From positions 1-64,000 of the forward strand of contig RAZA01000009.1 of the NCBI GenBank assembly GCA_003612485.1: a stretch of 64,000 nucleotides of DNA, written 5' to 3'. Numbering within the stretch: the first letter of the stretch is position 1; every line of letters begins with the position of its first letter. Position numbers and translations under genes: made by a program. Positions 55,548 through 64,000 of the stretch are shown here, piece after piece. This stretch comes from a bacterium D16-50. GTDB taxonomy: Bacteria > Bacillota > Clostridia > Lachnospirales > Lachnospiraceae. Below the pieces are notes generated by a model. That model did not search any database, had not been told where the DNA came from, and saw only the letters and a list, made by a program, of their open reading frames with translations.

Positions 55548-58022
55548 TCAAGGCTGGATCTGGAAGGATATGTTCACAATGAACCGATCCGTATCAATAT
55601 CCAGAGAGAAGTTTCCTCCGCAGGCTTCCGTGAAGGTCTGGGCGATGGAAAGTCCGAGGCCGCTGCCTCCATCCGTGCGGCTCTGGTCGCCTCTGGCGAA
55701 TCGTTCCGTAAAGTCCTTGCCCTTTTCCGGCTCCACATGGGAGGTGTTTTTCACGCTGGCAACTGCCAGAGATTTGTCTGTCTTCAATGTCACATATACT
55801 CTGGAGCCGCTTAGAGAATATTGGAGAGCATTCTGAAACAGATTCTGAAAGACCCTATACATCCGCTGCCCGTCAGCCATGATCATCACCGGACTGTCCG
55901 GCAGCTGCGTGCGGAAGGTGACAGAGCTGCCGGCGATCTGCTCTTCCATGTCAGCGAGAGTCTGGCGCAGGAGTTTCCCGAAATCCAGCTGCTCCATGCA
56001 CATGGGCAGCTCTCCGGAAGCAGCCTTGCTGACCGTGAATACGTCCTGCACCATGTTTTTCAGGCGCTGGGATTTTTCGTCCAGAATCTTGACATAATCC
56101 ATTACATGCTCCGGCAGGTTCTTCTCCTGCTTCAGAAATTCCACATAGCTGATAATTGAGGTCAGAGGAGTCTTGATATCATGGGAGACATTGGCGATCA
56201 GCTCCACCTTCATCTGCTGGCTCTTCATCTGTTCCTCTACGGCCTTAGCCATGCCGTGCCGTATGTCTTCCAGCTGTTCTATGACCTTTTCCAGATCATG
56301 TCCGGCGAATTGCGCGTCGGTACTGCAGCTGTCATAATTTCCGTTGCGGATCTCGCTGATGCGCCGGGACAGAGTCTCCATATCCAAAGCCGTCTCCGCG
56401 TTCTTCCTGCCTATCAGGTATTCTGCTGCCAGAAAGCCTGCCGATGCTAAGAGAAACAGCAATAGCATTCCATAGTTTATAGGGCGGGACACGGAATTAA
56501 GAATCACTGTTGCCAGAGCCAGAATTCCGTAGGCTAAGGCAGCTGCAAGGGCGGCTGCGCTTCGGCGGGCCATTTTTTTTGCCAGAGGGCGGTTCAGCTC
56601 TTTGGCAGAGAATTTTCTGCAGAGTCCGGCGACCAGACTGCGCTTCCAAAATCCCTTGTTGTGCCTCAGATCATTCCACAAGAAATAGATTCCCCAGAAT
56701 AATATGATCCAGAATATGGAAGGGATGGACGCAAGCAGCAGGGGACCATAGCTTGATATGGCGGCAGTATAATTATAGTCGTACTGAAAAAAGAACTCCT
56801 GCCATAGGTCATATTCTGAACCATTGATCACGTAGATCAGGATGAATAAATACAGAAGGTATAGTATGGCCCCCGACAGCAGCACCTTAAACTCCACCCA
56901 TATCTTTGCCTGTATTCCGGCTATATCTGTCGCCGCCTGCCGCCTGCTTTTCCGGCAGAAGAGGGACAGCAATAGGAAAGCGGCTCCGGATGCCAGACAG
57001 ACTATGCTGTTGATCAGAAAGATTCTGCGCCCGTTCAGATTGTGCTGTATCCAATATAGAGAGCTTTCCAGCTGTCTAGTGCTGCTTCCGTAGCCCTCAG
57101 TGTACAGAACGGGCGCCTTTGCTGCGGCCATGTACACCTTCACTTTTTTCAGGCTCTCGGCGGGCTGGAGATTGCGGTATCCCGGAACCTCCCAGAGGCT
57201 GTCGTCGCGATAATAACCGTCTCCGTAGACATCCAGTTCACTCCCGTCCTTGACGATTCTGACCTTTTCTCCGTCAAAGTATAGAAGGAAATTGTAGCCG
57301 TCCGGCGTATTTAGGTTTCCGTCCGTCTTCAGAAGGTCGGAATTGGAATAGAGTACCTTCCCGTCATAGAGGATGGTATAGAGCAGATTCTGATCCCCTT
57401 TGATGCTTTCATGGTATTTTTGGGCAAGCTGTTTTTTCTGCTCCTCCGTGAGATGCTTGGCGCTTCGGTTGGAGTATCCGCTATAATACTCCAGATTTTC
57501 CAGATAGGATTCCAGACTATCCCGATAGCTTTCCATGTTGTCTCGGTAGGATTCCAGCTCTTTGGGAGCTTTCATGTCGCTGAGAGAATCTATTATTTCG
57601 AGATAGTTGTTCTGGAATTCGTATAAGTCTTTGAGATAGTTATACAAATCGTCAGGCGAAATGTTCCATTCTGCAGTTTCGGAATAGCCATCCTCATAGA
57701 TTTCGTTGAATATGGATTCGATATAGCCTTCATAGTCATATCCCTCTCCATAATAGACATCGCTGCCGTAGCGCCATATGTCCCAGAGATTCTGTCCGCC
57801 GGTAGCCATGATCAGGAAGCATTCCAGACGGTTCGAGATATAGGACCGGAACCTATCGCTCTGCTGATAGTCGTCCTCCAGCAGTTTATCGATCTGCGAG
57901 ATGCGGATTCCGTGCGGATTGTACCGCAGGAGGCCGGTCAAACCCTCCAGCGTCAGGCAGACGCCCAGAAAGAAGATGACGAAACTGATTATTTTTTTAC
58001 TTTTTTTCCATTTTGTATCCAA
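55548..58022 (-). CDS. Membrane sensor histidine kinase with large extracellular domain
   Basis: An 824-aa sensor. It has a first membrane helix at ~12-32, a ~290-residue extracellular sensor rich in Tyr, Asp and Ser, then five membrane helices (~334-545) and a short linker. The kinase follows: HisKA with NVSHDIKTPLTSI (phospho-His), N-box QNLFQNALQY and G-box GSGLGLSIAQTF. The six-helix arrangement with an intervening multi-helix segment is unusual. It overlaps the response regulator stop by 26 nt. Its signal is unknown. Confidence 0.88.
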   Translation of the reverse strand: MDTKWKKSKKIISFVIFFLGVCLTLEGLTGLLRYNPHGIRISQIDKLLEDDYQQSDRFRSYISNRLECFLIMATGGQNLWDIWRYGSDVYYGEGYDYEGYIESIFNEIYEDGYSETAEWNISPDDLYNYLKDLYEFQNNYLEIIDSLSDMKAPKELESYRDNMESYRDSLESYLENLEYYSGYSNRSAKHLTEEQKKQLAQKYHESIKGDQNLLYTILYDGKVLYSNSDLLKTDGNLNTPDGYNFLLYFDGEKVRIVKDGSELDVYGDGYYRDDSLWEVPGYRNLQPAESLKKVKVYMAAAKAPVLYTEGYGSSTRQLESSLYWIQHNLNGRRIFLINSIVCLASGAAFLLLSLFCRKSRRQAATDIAGIQAKIWVEFKVLLSGAILYLLYLFILIYVINGSEYDLWQEFFFQYDYNYTAAISSYGPLLLASIPSIFWIILFWGIYFLWNDLRHNKGFWKRSLVAGLCRKFSAKELNRPLAKKMARRSAAALAAALAYGILALATVILNSVSRPINYGMLLLFLLASAGFLAAEYLIGRKNAETALDMETLSRRISEIRNGNYDSCSTDAQFAGHDLEKVIEQLEDIRHGMAKAVEEQMKSQQMKVELIANVSHDIKTPLTSIISYVEFLKQEKNLPEHVMDYVKILDEKSQRLKNMVQDVFTVSKAASGELPMCMEQLDFGKLLRQTLADMEEQIAGSSVTFRTQLPDSPVMIMADGQRMYRVFQNLFQNALQYSLSGSRVYVTLKTDKSLAVASVKNTSHVEPEKGKDFTERFARGDQSRTDGGSGLGLSIAQTFTEACGGNFSLDIDTDRFIVNISFQIQP

Positions 58023-58725
58023 TGCCCCACACCACCTTTATATATTCTGGCTCTTTCGGATTCAGCTCAAGCTTTTCCCGGATGCGCCGGATATGCACCA
58101 TGACGGTGTTCTCCGATGCAAAGGCCTCTTCCTCCCACACTCTGCGGTAGATCTCCTCTGCCGGAAATACCCGGCCAAGGTTGCGCATGAAGAGCTCCAT
58201 AATTCTGGTCTCCGTGGCAGTGAGCTTCACGGGCTCTCCGTCCGCATAGAGGACTCTTTCCTCCGTGCTGTAGAGCAGCCTGCCGTTCTTGATTTCGGTA
58301 CTGCGGCAGCCGGCGTGGATATCGCCCAGACTGGTGTATCTGCGAAGCTGGCTTTTCACCCGGGCCGCCAGCTCTGCAGGATGATAGGGCTTTGCCACAT
58401 AGTCGTCGGCGCCCATGGACAGCCCCAGCACCTTGTCCGTATCTTCGCTTTTGGCGCTGAGGACGATGATGGGGATGTTCTGCTTCTCCCGGATGCGCAT
58501 CAGGGCGGATAGTCCGTCCAGCTTCGGCATCATCACATCGATCAGCACCAGCCGCACTTGATTGGAGGAAAGGATGTCCAGAGCCTGCAGTCCGTCATAG
58601 GCCTTCAGAACCCTATAGCCCTCTCCCTCCAGCAGGATGCCGAGGGCTTTTACAATTTCCCTATCATCATCAACTACCAGAATGCATTCGTCCATGCTGC
58701 CTACCATGCCTTTCTTCTGTCTCAT
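57997..58725 (-). CDS. OmpR/PhoB-family response regulator
   Basis: A 242-aa regulator: receiver domain with VVDDD and the phospho-accepting Asp in LVLIDVMMPKLDG, then SAKSEDTDKV and VAKPYHPAEL, and a C-terminal winged-helix with LTATETRIMELFMRN and VWEEEAFASENTVMVHIRRIREKL. It partners the histidine kinase. An internal ATG at 58695 (MDECILVVDDD) is the likelier start, because receiver domains usually begin there. It is the first gene of the pair. Confidence 0.9.
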   Translation of the reverse strand: MRQKKGMVGSMDECILVVDDDREIVKALGILLEGEGYRVLKAYDGLQALDILSSNQVRLVLIDVMMPKLDGLSALMRIREKQNIPIIVLSAKSEDTDKVLGLSMGADDYVAKPYHPAELAARVKSQLRRYTSLGDIHAGCRSTEIKNGRLLYSTEERVLYADGEPVKLTATETRIMELFMRNLGRVFPAEEIYRRVWEEEAFASENTVMVHIRRIREKLELNPKEPEYIKVVWGIGYKMEKK

Positions 58726-59169
58726 TCTTGAACCGTATCTTTGAGCCGATTTCAGGATATCCTGATTTCATTACAAATTTCGCAGGGTGTTTCTTACGGA
58801 TTTCTTACAATCCCTCACTTTATGAAATAAATTGCGCCGCCTATTGCTTCGCCGGCACCTTGGCCCGCGGCGATAGAACAGAATCATTATAGCAGAAATA
58901 TGTCCGGCTGCATAATGATTTTGGATCAATCTAAGAGCCGCAGAACAGCTAATATTCCTAATCTACCCCAAATTCGGTCAATATAAGCATGGATGAAGAC
59001 AGATACATATAAAAGAGGGTAAAACATACCTCTTTGGATTAACTGTCCAATGACAGATTTTTCCTTCTATAGTATGATAATAGGAAAGGGGGATGACAGA
59101 AAGGGAAATAGGGGCAGAGCGTGGGAGGATATCTGGATAAAGAGGGACTGACTGTAAGGAGGGACTGCG
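58726..59169. other. Intergenic region between divergent operons
   Basis: About 445 nt between the response regulator and the MoxR-like gene. It holds the plus-strand promoter at 59050-59078 and a 5-bp GC-rich inverted repeat (CGCCG/CGGCG) near 58848-58870. No gene was seen. Confidence 0.6.
59050..59078 (+). promoter_or_regulatory. Promoter of the MoxR-like gene
   Basis: ATGACA at 59050-59055 and TATGAT at 59073-59078 with a 17-nt spacer, 90 nt before the TTG start. Confidence 0.65.
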
Positions 59170-60600
59170 TTGAACATTGGGGAAGCGAAGGAGGAGCTGA
59201 GACGCACGGCGGAGATTTATCTGGATACGAATGAATACGGGGAATATACGATTCCCTACGAGAGACAGCGGCCTGTTCTTATAGTGGGAGCGCCGGGGAT
59301 CGGAAAGACCGCGGTGGCGGGGCAGATCGCAGCGGAGATGGACATTGCTCTGGTGTCCTGCTCTCCGGCGCATTATACAAAGCAGGGCGCTCTTGGGCTG
59401 CCATACATGGCAAAGAGGGAGTACGGAGGCAAAGCATGGCAGATTTCCCAGTACACTATGAGCGAAATCCTGCTTGCCGTATATGAGACTATGGAGGAAT
59501 CCGGCAGGAGGAGGGGGATACTGTTCCTTGACGAGATTCACCGTGTCCCGGAGGCCATGGTGCCCGTCATGCATTCCTTTCTGCAGAACAAAAGGCTTGG
59601 CGGAAAAAGCCTTCCGGAAGGGTGGGTCATAGCGGCGGCAGGGAACCCCATGGGGGACGGGATAGGGCAGTTGGATATCACTATGCTGGACCAGCTGAAA
59701 TTCCTTGAGGTGGAGGCGGATTTGGGGGCATGGAAGGCTTATGCCTACCCACAGGCGGTCCATGCTGCAGTGACCGCCTTTCTGGCTCTTTGTCCGGAAA
59801 GCTTTTATTCACTGCATGCTGCCGGGGAGGATCGGGAATATGTGACGGCCAGAGGCTGGGAGGACTTATCGGGAGCACTGAGGATGTATGAGAAAAAGGG
59901 CTTTCAGGCAGATGAAAAGCTGATTGGGCAGTATGTGGGGTGCAAAAAGACAAGAAGGCGGTTCAGGGAATGTTATGAGGTGTTTTTGAAGTGCAGGGAA
60001 AGGTTTTCGGCGGCGGATATTCTTGGGGGAAATTGGAGTTCGACCCTTGCGGGGAGAGCCGCAGAGGCGGAGCCGGAAGAGCGGACGGTACTTTCCCATA
60101 TGCTGCTGGAAGGTCTGAACAGACTTTTTTCAGAAACTGCGGGGCGGGAAGCGGTGCGGCGGAGGGTAGGGCGGCTTCTTGGGAATGCTCTGCCCCGGAG
60201 CGGGGAGGAAGGGCAGCTGCCGCCGTATGGACACCTCTATATCTTTCAGGAGCAGCTTAAGGAGGAGAGACGCAGGCGTCAGGCGGCCAACAGTCTGAGC
60301 CCTTCCCTGAAGGCAGAATATACCGAGGCGGAGAGACTGACGGCAGCATATCTGGAGGCGGCAAGGAGGGAAGGGGATATCCACGGACAGATTATGCTGT
60401 TCAAGAGGGAGATGGAGAATCTGGAAAGAGAGAGCGGGAAACAAGCGGAGAGAGCAGTGGCGGCGCTAAAAGAGGGGATGTCCTTCATGGAGGAGGTCTG
60501 GGGCAGGGGGCATGAGCTGGACACCTTCCGGAAGGAGCTTGCGGCCAATCCGTTCAGCAGCCGCTTTTCCTCGCCGGCAGCGTTGCCTATGAGCCTATGA
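59170..60600 (+). CDS. MoxR-like AAA+ ATPase
   Basis: A 476-aa protein. Residues ~30-250 form an AAA_5/MoxR-type ATPase: Walker A GAPGIGKTAV, Walker B GILFLDEIHRV, sensor 1 VIAAAGNP. The last ~200 residues are charged and largely helical, with no clear domain. It uses a TTG start 7 nt after AAGGAGGG. MoxR proteins nearly always act with a VWA-domain partner encoded next door; none is present here, and the next genes run the other way. It probably acts as a chaperone-like loader for a distant partner. Confidence 0.82.
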   Translation: MNIGEAKEELRRTAEIYLDTNEYGEYTIPYERQRPVLIVGAPGIGKTAVAGQIAAEMDIALVSCSPAHYTKQGALGLPYMAKREYGGKAWQISQYTMSEILLAVYETMEESGRRRGILFLDEIHRVPEAMVPVMHSFLQNKRLGGKSLPEGWVIAAAGNPMGDGIGQLDITMLDQLKFLEVEADLGAWKAYAYPQAVHAAVTAFLALCPESFYSLHAAGEDREYVTARGWEDLSGALRMYEKKGFQADEKLIGQYVGCKKTRRRFRECYEVFLKCRERFSAADILGGNWSSTLAGRAAEAEPEERTVLSHMLLEGLNRLFSETAGREAVRRRVGRLLGNALPRSGEEGQLPPYGHLYIFQEQLKEERRRRQAANSLSPSLKAEYTEAERLTAAYLEAARREGDIHGQIMLFKREMENLERESGKQAERAVAALKEGMSFMEEVWGRGHELDTFRKELAANPFSSRFSSPAALPMSL

Positions 60601-60727
60601 ATGCGAAGGAGAGTGCTGCTCCTGAGTCTGCGGCAGAGCCTCTGCCGGGTGCCTATATGGTGTGAATACAAAGGAGAATTGCGGAACCGTGGCGGGTGTG
60701 AAAGTATCTGGGGCAAGGGGAAGAAAG

Positions 60728-60759
60728 AGGAGCAGGCGGAAGTCTGACCACCTGCTCCT
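60728..60759 (-). terminator. Terminator after the TldD/TldE operon
   Basis: A 9-bp perfect stem AGGAGCAGG/CCTGCTCCT with a 14-nt loop, followed on the minus strand by CTTTCTT. It lies 60 nt past the TldE stop. Confidence 0.7.
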
Positions 60760-60818
60760 GAAATGAGAAAACCATGAAACATTTTGTGATTCATACAGAA
60801 TCTTGTACGGACATAAGA

Positions 60819-62117
60819 CTATTTCCCGGATATTACGACCTTGTCGAAGGCCATATAGGGCAGCACGGTAGTGCCGTCTGCCGTTGTCTCACGGGAGATT
60901 GCAACCAGATTGTTCAGAAGCTCCGCCAGATTTCCGTTGATCATGGTTTCGCTGACGGCTCCCTTGACTTTTCCGTCCTCAATGAGGAAGCTGTTCTTTG
61001 CCACGCCTGAGAAGTCACCGTTGACGCCGGGCTGCCCCCCTGAGAAGCGTCCTACGATAAGCCCCTTCTTGATGTTTTTGATCATGTCTTCATATGAAGT
61101 GTCGCCGCCCTCTATGATGACGGAGAAGGAGGAGTTCTTTGCAGGGGCGAATCCGGACTTGTTGGACACATACAAGGAGAGCATGAAGGACTTCAGCACG
61201 CCGTCCTTGATCAGGTCATAGTCTTGGGATCTGAAGCCGTCGTAGGTGTATTTTTCTCCGCATACGATGCGGGAATCTCCCGGACAAAGGGAGATCGTAA
61301 TGCGGCTGTCCGCCACCTGCTTCTCCAGTTTGTCCAGCCATATGCTGGTCTTTTCCAAAATAACGCCGTCCGATACAAAGTTGGAGACGGCGCTGCCCAA
61401 AAAGCCGCCCAGACTGCCGGGAGTGAGAACGATGACACCCTCGAATTTTCCCTCCATAGGTATGGTGGTAAGCTGGGCTTCCGTGTCGGACAGATCCTTT
61501 TCCAGAGATCCCAGCTCAATGAAAGGGCGATCCAGACTGTCCGTGTAGACACCGCTGCCGAAGAAGGAAGTGGTAGTCTCCCCCTCATGGGCAGAAAACA
61601 TAAGAGAGACGGAGTATGCGCCTGTGAAACTTTCAAACTCCGTGCCGTTTGTGTTCTGGTAGACGGAATGAACCTTGTCGTGGCTGACGATCATCTGCTC
61701 CATGATGATTTTGGGATGCCGTTCTGTGATATCCTTCATCAGCTCTCTGGTGCGCTGGAAGAAGAGGTCCATGTCAGGTTCATAGGCTCCGTCCCGGAAG
61801 GTTTCGGCCTCCTGTCTGGGGGCTATGTCGTAAGCCTCGTCAGGGATGCCGGATTCCGCAGATTTGATACAATCCATAACTGCGGAGTTTATGGAGCTGT
61901 CATCAAACTGGTTGATAAAAGCAGACCCCTTTTTGTTGTCCTTGTAGGCCGTGATAGAGAGGCTGCGGTCGAACAAGGTGCGAAACAAGGAGAATTCCCC
62001 TCCATCTACGTTGAATTCATGTTTTTCTTTTTCTGTCACGGTGAATTGGGCCTTTTGGGCGCCTGCCCCCTGCAGAGTTTTTTTCGTCTTTTCAGCAATC
62101 CGTTTTATGTCTTCCAT
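60819..62117 (-). CDS. TldE/PmbA-family metalloprotease subunit
   Basis: A 432-aa PmbA-type subunit. It has the family beta-rich C-terminal domain (VVLTPGSLGGFLG, YDGFRSQDYDLI, GVNGDFSGVAKNSFLIEDG) but no HExxxH, which is normal for TldE. It pairs with TldD to cleave unfolded or modified peptides and to mature some bacteriocins and antitoxins. The start is 1 nt after the TldD stop. Confidence 0.9.
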   Translation of the reverse strand: MEDIKRIAEKTKKTLQGAGAQKAQFTVTEKEKHEFNVDGGEFSLFRTLFDRSLSITAYKDNKKGSAFINQFDDSSINSAVMDCIKSAESGIPDEAYDIAPRQEAETFRDGAYEPDMDLFFQRTRELMKDITERHPKIIMEQMIVSHDKVHSVYQNTNGTEFESFTGAYSVSLMFSAHEGETTTSFFGSGVYTDSLDRPFIELGSLEKDLSDTEAQLTTIPMEGKFEGVIVLTPGSLGGFLGSAVSNFVSDGVILEKTSIWLDKLEKQVADSRITISLCPGDSRIVCGEKYTYDGFRSQDYDLIKDGVLKSFMLSLYVSNKSGFAPAKNSSFSVIIEGGDTSYEDMIKNIKKGLIVGRFSGGQPGVNGDFSGVAKNSFLIEDGKVKGAVSETMINGNLAELLNNLVAISRETTADGTTVLPYMAFDKVVISGK

Positions 62118-62118
62118 A

Positions 62119-63504
62119 TCAGCGACCTCCTATCATAACCTTGCAGCGAAGGGCGGGACCGCCCATTCCAACGGGCATCGGCTGTTTTTTGCCGCAGTAG
62201 CCGGAGCTTGCCCACTCTACGGTGTCGGACACCATATCCACGGTCTTCAGCATCTCGAAGGCCACGCCGGAGATTGTGGTGTCCAGAAGAGCCCGCCCCA
62301 GCTTCCCTTTTTTGATTTCATAGCCCATGTTGATGCCGAACATGAACTCGCCTGTGGTATCAGCCTGACCGTTGGTGCTGTTGAGCAGGTAATAGCCGTC
62401 TTCCACAGAGGCAATGATGTCCTCCAGCTTATCTTTTCCGGGCAGAACGGCAGTATTTCTCATGCGTATCAGCGGTTCGTCGGAAAAGGCCCATGCACGG
62501 GCGTTTCCTTTGGGCATCGCCTCGAAATGCTGGGCGCTTTCCCTGCTGTGCAAGTATCCCGTGAGGATTCCTTCCTTGATCAGAGTTGCATCCTGTGCAG
62601 GGGTTCCCTCGTCGTCCAGATATACGGGTAGAGGGGCAGGCTTTCCGAAAGCCGTGTGGGCGAAGTCCACGAGATTTACCAGCTCGGAGGCCACGCATTT
62701 GTTCAGGGCAGGCCCTGCCACGGAGCCTCCCAGCACCAGATCGGCCTCCACCGTATGCCCTACAGCTTCATGGGCAAGCATTCCGGACATAAGGCCGCCG
62801 AGAACCACGGTTTTGTATCCGGCTTCGGCATAGATGCCTTCCCGCTTATGCATAAGCTGTTCATAGAGGGCATCGATTTTAGAATAGCAGAGGGAAGGAT
62901 CCGTAAAGTTTTCGAGGAAGGTGCCGGAACCGCCGAAGGGTACGAAAAGCTCAATGGGGGTGCCGGAAGTAGTTTCGCTGTTCAGGAATACATAGACATA
63001 GCTTCTGGGGGCGCAGATATGCCCGTCATAGCCGTCGGAGGTGCATATGATCTTTTCCATGGAGTCCTCCATTGCCACTACGGAGCGGCTGGAGAGTTTG
63101 GGGCAGTGGGCGGTGATATAAGAATCCAGCTCCTTGGCGAATTCGATATAGTGCTTCTGCGCCGCGTCTTGTATCTTCTTGCTCAAGGGGATGCCCCCGC
63201 AGGGGATGATGGGCAAGGGTTCTTTTCCGCGGCCTACATGCCGGTCCATGAAAAGGGCATTTTCGGCAGCTGCCTTCAGCACGGTCTCCGCAGCCTCACC
63301 GGAACATTCTGCCATGGAAGAAAAGCCATAGACGCCGTTTTGGTATACTCTGGCACTGGTGCCGGAGCTTTCCATCCTTGCGTTTCCGGTGAGGTTGCCC
63401 TGCACCAGCGAGACTCTTCTGTTGCGGCTTTTCTGTTCCCTCAGCTCGGTGTGTACGCCGTTGGGAAAGAGCGCTTTTTTGTTTGAGACATGATCTTCTA
63501 GCAT
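62119..63504 (-). CDS. TldD-family zinc metalloprotease subunit
   Basis: A 461-aa TldD-type protease. The active-site helix has the HExxxH motif as HEAVGHTVEAD (around residue 245-250), where two His and a downstream Cys or His ligate zinc. The C-terminal TldD domain contains YLDDEGTPAQDATLIKEG and the FMFGINMGYEIKKGKLG segment. It is the first gene of the two-gene operon. GGAGGTAGACAAATGC precedes the ATG. Confidence 0.92.
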   Translation of the reverse strand: MLEDHVSNKKALFPNGVHTELREQKSRNRRVSLVQGNLTGNARMESSGTSARVYQNGVYGFSSMAECSGEAAETVLKAAAENALFMDRHVGRGKEPLPIIPCGGIPLSKKIQDAAQKHYIEFAKELDSYITAHCPKLSSRSVVAMEDSMEKIICTSDGYDGHICAPRSYVYVFLNSETTSGTPIELFVPFGGSGTFLENFTDPSLCYSKIDALYEQLMHKREGIYAEAGYKTVVLGGLMSGMLAHEAVGHTVEADLVLGGSVAGPALNKCVASELVNLVDFAHTAFGKPAPLPVYLDDEGTPAQDATLIKEGILTGYLHSRESAQHFEAMPKGNARAWAFSDEPLIRMRNTAVLPGKDKLEDIIASVEDGYYLLNSTNGQADTTGEFMFGINMGYEIKKGKLGRALLDTTISGVAFEMLKTVDMVSDTVEWASSGYCGKKQPMPVGMGGPALRCKVMIGGR

Positions 63505-63566
63505 TTGTCTACCTCCTCTTTATAGCTTTATCTCTGCTTAGAGATTGTTTTTGATGGTTTATAAAT

Positions 63567-63575
63567 ATTATAGCA
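63567..63575 (-). promoter_or_regulatory. Extended -10 promoter of the tldD operon
   Basis: TGCTATAAT on the minus strand, an extended -10 identical to that of the XRE gene, about 60 nt before the tldD start. Confidence 0.6.
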
Positions 63576-63712
63576 GATAATATTCTTTTGTACATATCTT
63601 ATCGAAAAATGCAGGCGGTATATTTTTAGCAAAAAATAAGATTCTGTTTATAGAAAATCCGGCTTTTTTTGATATGATATAGATGGTTGAATTTGGAAAA
63701 GGGAGGGACGGT

Positions 63713-64000
63713 ATGGGAACGATATTGAATTATCTGGAGCAATTTGGGAAATATACATTTTCGGAGATGCCTATGACGGAGCTGGACAGCCTTGCTCTGT
63801 GCCAGCTGTCGTACCTGAAGTTTGAAGGAATGGTGCCGGGAGCAAAGGACGGACTGGCATCCGTCACGCTGAAAAGTCTGGAGAGCCATCCTGAGTTCGA
63901 GAAGCTTTTTGCCGATGTCCGCTTTGAGAAAAACAATAGGGCTCTCATGAGGAGAATGCTGGAGGGCAAAAGGTTCGGAGGGATTCGTCTGAATCATTAT
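63713..64000 (+). CDS. DUF2974 (Mbeg1-like) protein, 5' part
   Basis: Ninety-six codons from the ATG at 63713, preceded by GGGAGGGACGGT, run off the window edge. The opening MGTILNYLEQFGKYTFSEMP followed by MTELDSLALCQLSYLKFEG matches the DUF2974/Mbeg1-like family, predicted alpha/beta-hydrolase (lipase-like) proteins. The catalytic residues would lie beyond the window. A TATGAT at ~63674 is a likely -10. Confidence 0.8.
   Translation, partial: MGTILNYLEQFGKYTFSEMPMTELDSLALCQLSYLKFEGMVPGAKDGLASVTLKSLESHPEFEKLFADVRFEKNNRALMRRMLEGKRFGGIRLNHY

Overview
This 64 kb window looks like the chromosome of a Gram-positive anaerobe of the Clostridia, most likely a gut Lachnospiraceae. The inference rests on the family mix: a PPi-type phosphofructokinase, DUF4250, DUF434, a PD-(D/E)XK/AAA protein of the DUF1703 type, a LplB/YtcP-type sugar ABC transporter, a RACo-like ASKHA protein, and strong AGGAGG ribosome binding sites. 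Most of it is GC-balanced with closely packed, mostly plus-strand genes. The first ~2.26 kb is clearly more AT-rich and holds broken or resistance-type genes, so it reads as an acquired and decaying island.

Layout. 1-2260: three adjacent GC-rich hairpins (possible IS200/IS605-type end), two coupled pseudogenes (AbiTii-domain protein and a small membrane protein), an APH(6)/Hur-like kinase and a 5'-truncated Nudix gene. 2264-8220: a copper operon (two CsoR-type operators, csoR, a copA with a second HMA domain fused at its C-terminus) whose last codons overlap a MotA/TolQ-like gene, followed by an OmpA/MotB-like partner; the pair resembles ZorA/ZorB. 8404-13400: clpB, a macrodomain protein, DUF4250 and a RACo-like protein. 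13545-18192: two ABC exporter half-transporters, probably a heterodimer, separated by a small phosphotransferase and a 90-bp tandem repeat. 18269-20669 (minus): FAD-Rieske oxidoreductase, Uma2-family protein and an XRE regulator. 21105-23288: pfp and a DUF434 protein.

23538-30584 is a carbohydrate locus: a LacI regulator fused to a PfkB/ribokinase domain, divergent from two permeases, a solute-binding lipoprotein and a free-standing ribokinase. Then come a polysaccharide deacetylase, a DUF1703-type AAA/nuclease protein, a second heterodimeric ABC exporter (33480-37008), a three-gene membrane/exported cassette (37441-39918) and a polar amino acid ABC transporter (40001-42438, minus). After a five-copy 39-bp hairpin array come a GNAT, two M20 peptidases flanking a UroD-family protein, a MATE pump, a TudS-like protein, a 17/18-nt repeat array and a SpoU methyltransferase. 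The right end has a GGDEF protein, a small membrane protein, tRNA-Ala(GGC), cardiolipin synthase, a two-component system, a MoxR-like AAA ATPase without its usual VWA neighbour, a TldD/TldE pair and the start of a DUF2974-like gene.

The best candidates for something new are the ZorAB-like motor pair coupled to copA and followed by clpB, the LacI-ribokinase fusion with an altered kinase anion hole, the copA-copZ fusion with a possible internal copZ start, the three-gene membrane cassette, and four families of intergenic repeats. All calls come from reading the sequence; no database search was run.
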